DNA from: CAVPOO01 sp963707015
GTDB lineage: Bacteria; Pseudomonadota; Gammaproteobacteria; Thiohalobacterales; Thiohalobacteraceae
Direction: 5' to 3'
Length of the DNA stretch: 64,000 bases
Assembly: GCA_963707015.1 (NCBI GenBank)
Contig: CAVPOO010000007.1
Span: 248,001 to 312,000 of the forward strand
Below the pieces are notes generated by a model. That model was not told where the DNA came from, searched no databases, and saw only the letters and a program-made list of their open reading frames with translations. Made by a program: the position numbers and the translations under genes. Positions 62,296-64,000 of this stretch are shown piece after piece (position 1 is the first letter of the stretch; each line of letters opens with the position of its first letter).

Positions 62296-62460
62296 GGGGT
62301 GAATGTCGGGATACATCAGTGGAGTTTCTGCGATACTCAAAAACATCCTCAGCACTTCATCAAGGAACTCGTGCCCCAAACCGTGCCGCTGCTCCTCGTA
62401 CCATGCCGCCGCATCCGCTAAGTCTTGCTCTGCTTCCGGCCGGAGCCGTACTTCTAGCCC
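62296..62460 (-). pseudogene. ParE/RelE-like toxin fragment
   Basis: About 55 residues of a ParE-like protein: LEVRLRPEAEQDLADAAAWYEEQRHGLGHEFLDEVLRMFLSIAETPLMYPDIH. The start is replaced by the end of the IS1380-type remnant and the C-terminal half is missing. Confidence 0.75.
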
Positions 62461-62477
62461 GCATTTCTCACCGATGG
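62455..62477. repeat. IS1380-type terminal repeat shared with the MITE-like elements
   Basis: TAGCCCGCATTTCTCACCG, identical over 19 bp to the left end of MITE-like copy 1. It lies 75 bp upstream of the remnant transposase gene, at the position expected for the left end of the IS. Confidence 0.85.
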
Positions 62478-62552
62478 AATTGAATAAGGCCGTGTTCCAT
62501 GGCATAACGCTTGTGCGGCCAAGTAGTTATAGCCAAAGGAGCCAGCGGCCTT

Positions 62553-63000
62553 ATGAAGACAGAGTGTACTGCAGGTCAACTGGAATTTCACGGTCTTGGC
62601 GGCCGCGCGGTGGTGGGCAAGTTTGACGGTGGCAAGATCAGTTCCGACAGTGGTGGTCTGTTGCTGCGGGAAGTTGAGCAGCGTACACATATTCTGAAGC
62701 GACTGGCCGGCTGTTTTGTCGATCATCGGGATCCCGATTAGATCGAACACACGGTGGATTCGCTGATCAAGCAGCGTGTGATGGGGCTGGCGTTGGGCTA
62801 TGAGGATCTCAATGATCACGATGCCTTACGGCATGATCCCTTGCTGGCACTGCTCAGCGATGTGGCTGATCCGACGGGCCACGATCGACGCCGCGCCCAG
62901 GATAAGGGTTGCGCTCTGGCGGGCAAGAGCACACTGAACCGTCTGGAGTTAACGCCCTTGGATGCCGATGCGGCGAGCCGTTACAAGAAGATTGTGACGT
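62553..63000 (+). pseudogene. IS1380-family transposase remnant with in-frame stop
   Basis: MKTECTAGQLEFHGLGGRAVVGKFDGGKISSDSGGLLLREVEQRT is a typical IS1380 N-terminus. An in-frame TAG at 62739-62741 interrupts it; the same frame then continues IEHTVDSLIKQRVMGLALGYEDLNDHDALRHDPLLALL up to SRYKKIV near 63000, where similarity ends. About two thirds of the gene is missing. A different subgroup from the intact copy at 45.7-47.2 kb. Confidence 0.88.
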
Positions 63001-63048
63001 GTCCTAAAGTTCATCTTTGCCAGTTTAGTCCAGAGCGCCTAAAACCGC

Positions 63049-63107
63049 ACATAACGATTGGGTTCAGGCGCGCGCTTTAGCGCGTCGCTTGGAACCCGTT
63101 GTTATAT
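63049..63107 (-). other. attC recombination site, minus orientation
   Basis: ACATAAC (63049-63055) and GTTATAT (63101-63107) on the plus strand, with GGGTTCAGGCGCGC pairing with GCGTCGCTTGGAACCC. The toxin stop TAA is within the core, as usual for cassettes. Confidence 0.85.
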
Positions 63108-63440
63108 CCCGATTATCTGGTTAAACCCATCAATGATTTTCGCCAATTGCTCTGGCTCAACACTCCCGAGCTTCCTGCCAATTCTCTCAACAGACAATGT
63201 CCGAATTTGACTGATCTTGACCCAGGAAGGCTTCTGTAATCGTTTTGGGTCCAATGGAAAGGTGAGAGGGAATCCAGCCTTCTGAGGCTGGCTCGTAATT
63301 GCCATCGCAATTACTGTCCCGGAACGTTTGTTAAAGATATCGTGGCTCAGAATCAGGACGGGCCGGTGTCCAGCTTGCTCACGGCCGCGAACGGGGTTCA
63401 GGTCTGCCCAGCGGACTTCCCCCCTCAATATTCGGGCCAT
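63102..63440 (-). CDS. PemK/MazF-family endoribonuclease toxin
   Basis: 112 aa: RGEVRWADLNPVRGREQAGHRPVLILSHDIFNKRSGTVIAMAITSQPQKAGFPLTF ... WVKISQIRTLSVERIGRKLG. Complete MazF/PemK fold with GREQAGHRPVL. Overlaps the antitoxin gene by 16 bp. Confidence 0.92.
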   Translation of the reverse strand: MARILRGEVRWADLNPVRGREQAGHRPVLILSHDIFNKRSGTVIAMAITSQPQKAGFPLTFPLDPKRLQKPSWVKISQIRTLSVERIGRKLGSVEPEQLAKIIDGFNQIIGI

Positions 63441-63667
63441 TCTGACAAATCCTCGCTCAATCCTTCCTCAGCAAGAGCCTTTTCATAATCAGGGTCGAGT
63501 TTCGCGCACTCCTGCGCGAGAAGGTTTTGGCTAAGCCGTTCCAGCTTTTCCTTCACTGCGTCCTGAATCGCTCGACTGCGACTCGGAAACATGCGCTTTT
63601 TTACGAGCGCGTCCACTTCTTTCAAAACGTCTGGATCAAGGGTGATTGCAATTTTGCTGCTATTCAT
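63425..63667 (-). CDS. Ribbon-helix-helix antitoxin
   Basis: 80 aa: KIAITLDPDVLKEVDALVKKRMFPSRSRAIQDAVKEKLERL (CopG-type RHH) with an acidic toxin-binding tail (DPDYEKALAEEGLSEDLSEWPEY). GGAGG stands at proper distance from the start. Confidence 0.9.
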   Translation of the reverse strand: MNSSKIAITLDPDVLKEVDALVKKRMFPSRSRAIQDAVKEKLERLSQNLLAQECAKLDPDYEKALAEEGLSEDLSEWPEY

Positions 63668-63681
63668 AACGCACCTCCATT

Positions 63682-63702
63682 GGTATGATTGTTAGTCATA
63701 CC
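63682..63702. promoter_or_regulatory. Operator-like palindrome upstream of the RHH antitoxin
   Basis: GGTATGA, 7-bp centre, TCATACC, located 15-35 bp upstream of the antitoxin start. Symmetry and position fit autoregulation by an RHH protein. Confidence 0.6.
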
Positions 63703-63726
63703 ACTGTGCGTGTCAAGGAATATAAG

Positions 63727-63791
63727 GACCAAGCTCAGCCGACGCGAAACCGCGCAGCGGTTGAGTGGTCGGCTGGAGCGCCTTGTTATGC
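63727..63791 (-). other. attC site, partial, minus orientation
   Basis: On the minus strand GCATAAC (63791-63785) followed by GCGCTCCAGCCGACC and its partner CGTCGGCTGAGC. The second core is not recognisable. Confidence 0.6.
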
Positions 63792-63804
63792 CCAGATACT
63801 CGGT

Positions 63805-64000
63805 TCACCATTGCCACACATCTTCTGGATCAACAGAAGGATCGTCATATCGCCTCACTGTCGCGATCCACTCCGGTAAGTCTTCCTTTATCCTGTCCTT
63901 CATATCCTTGACTGCCTCCAAAGTTACTTCGCCCCGTTCCATCATGAAATCGTAGAATTTCTTCAGGCTCGTGGCATTAGATTTTATACTTGTTTCACTT
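63805..64000 (-). CDS. Partial cassette protein running off the window
   Basis: The last 64 or so residues of a protein whose start is beyond the window: KKFYDFMMERGEVTLEAVKDMKDRIKEDLPEWIATVRRYDDPSVDPEDVWQW. Soluble, charged, unrecognised. Its stop lies 14 bp from the attC core, as in the other cassettes. Confidence 0.6.
   Translation of the reverse strand, partial: SETSIKSNATSLKKFYDFMMERGEVTLEAVKDMKDRIKEDLPEWIATVRRYDDPSVDPEDVWQW

Overview
The window looks like a chromosomal segment of a GC-rich, sulfur-oxidising gammaproteobacterium, probably of the Chromatiales or a related lineage. This rests on a flavocytochrome c sulfide dehydrogenase pair (fccAB), a B-type (ba3-like) cytochrome oxidase, a class II ribonucleotide reductase, an N-ATPase-type gene cluster and a VPxPAA-type (PEP-CTERM-like) exported protein. 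No rRNA or tRNA gene was recognised. Species cannot be named from the sequence alone.

Layout. 0.4-9.4 kb: respiration. fccAB, then on the opposite strand a five-gene operon for a small membrane subunit, oxidase subunits II and I, a diheme cytochrome c and a FixI/CcoI-type copper P-ATPase; then a membrane protein and a small heat-shock protein. 9.7-27.2 kb: housekeeping and stress genes (nrdJ, pcm, ald, a cyclopropane-fatty-acid-synthase-like enzyme, a YbaK-like deacylase, a PEP-utilising enzyme, an HPF protein fused to a cold-shock domain, a monoheme cytochrome, a CheR-like methyltransferase, a phosphoribosyltransferase, a frameshifted LonB-like protease with a UspA-like partner, a PA2779/PA2778 pair and a ParA ATPase). 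27.7-35.3 kb: a copper/silver RND efflux operon with a DUF1461-like membrane protein. 35.8-41.0 kb: an N-ATPase cluster that is visibly decayed (beta subunit reduced to its C-terminal third, Arg instead of Lys in the alpha P-loop, gamma running into a repeat). 41.8-45.3 kb: a divergent signalling pair, a FixL-like hybrid histidine kinase and an unusual response regulator whose kinase-like linker lacks the phospho-histidine and ends in six 24-residue leucine-rich repeats.

45.7-64.0 kb is accessory DNA. An IS1380-family and an IS91-family transposase precede an integrase-less run of integron-like cassettes on the + strand (48.9-53.5 kb) with recognisable attC sites, three toxin-antitoxin modules or remnants, a cold-shock gene and a relic of a group IIC-attC intron. 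After an SLC13 transporter, a truncated Fic gene, an exported VPxPAA protein, a truncated GAF gene and a frameshifted aspartic protease, a second cassette cluster on the - strand (61.0-63.8 kb) carries HicAB and a PemK/MazF-type module, broken up by an IS1380-family remnant.

Repeats tie the window together. There are tandem heptamer tracts in five intergenic sites, one of them inside the copper-efflux operon. There is a MITE-like element whose 20-bp terminal repeats match the end of the IS1380-family remnant at 62.4 kb. There is a dispersed imperfect palindrome family built on CCACGGAATCCACGG, a GTCATTCCGG family, and two GGGGACGGAGGGA palindromes. Three of these families are nested at 35.4-35.8 kb against the 3' end of atpG.
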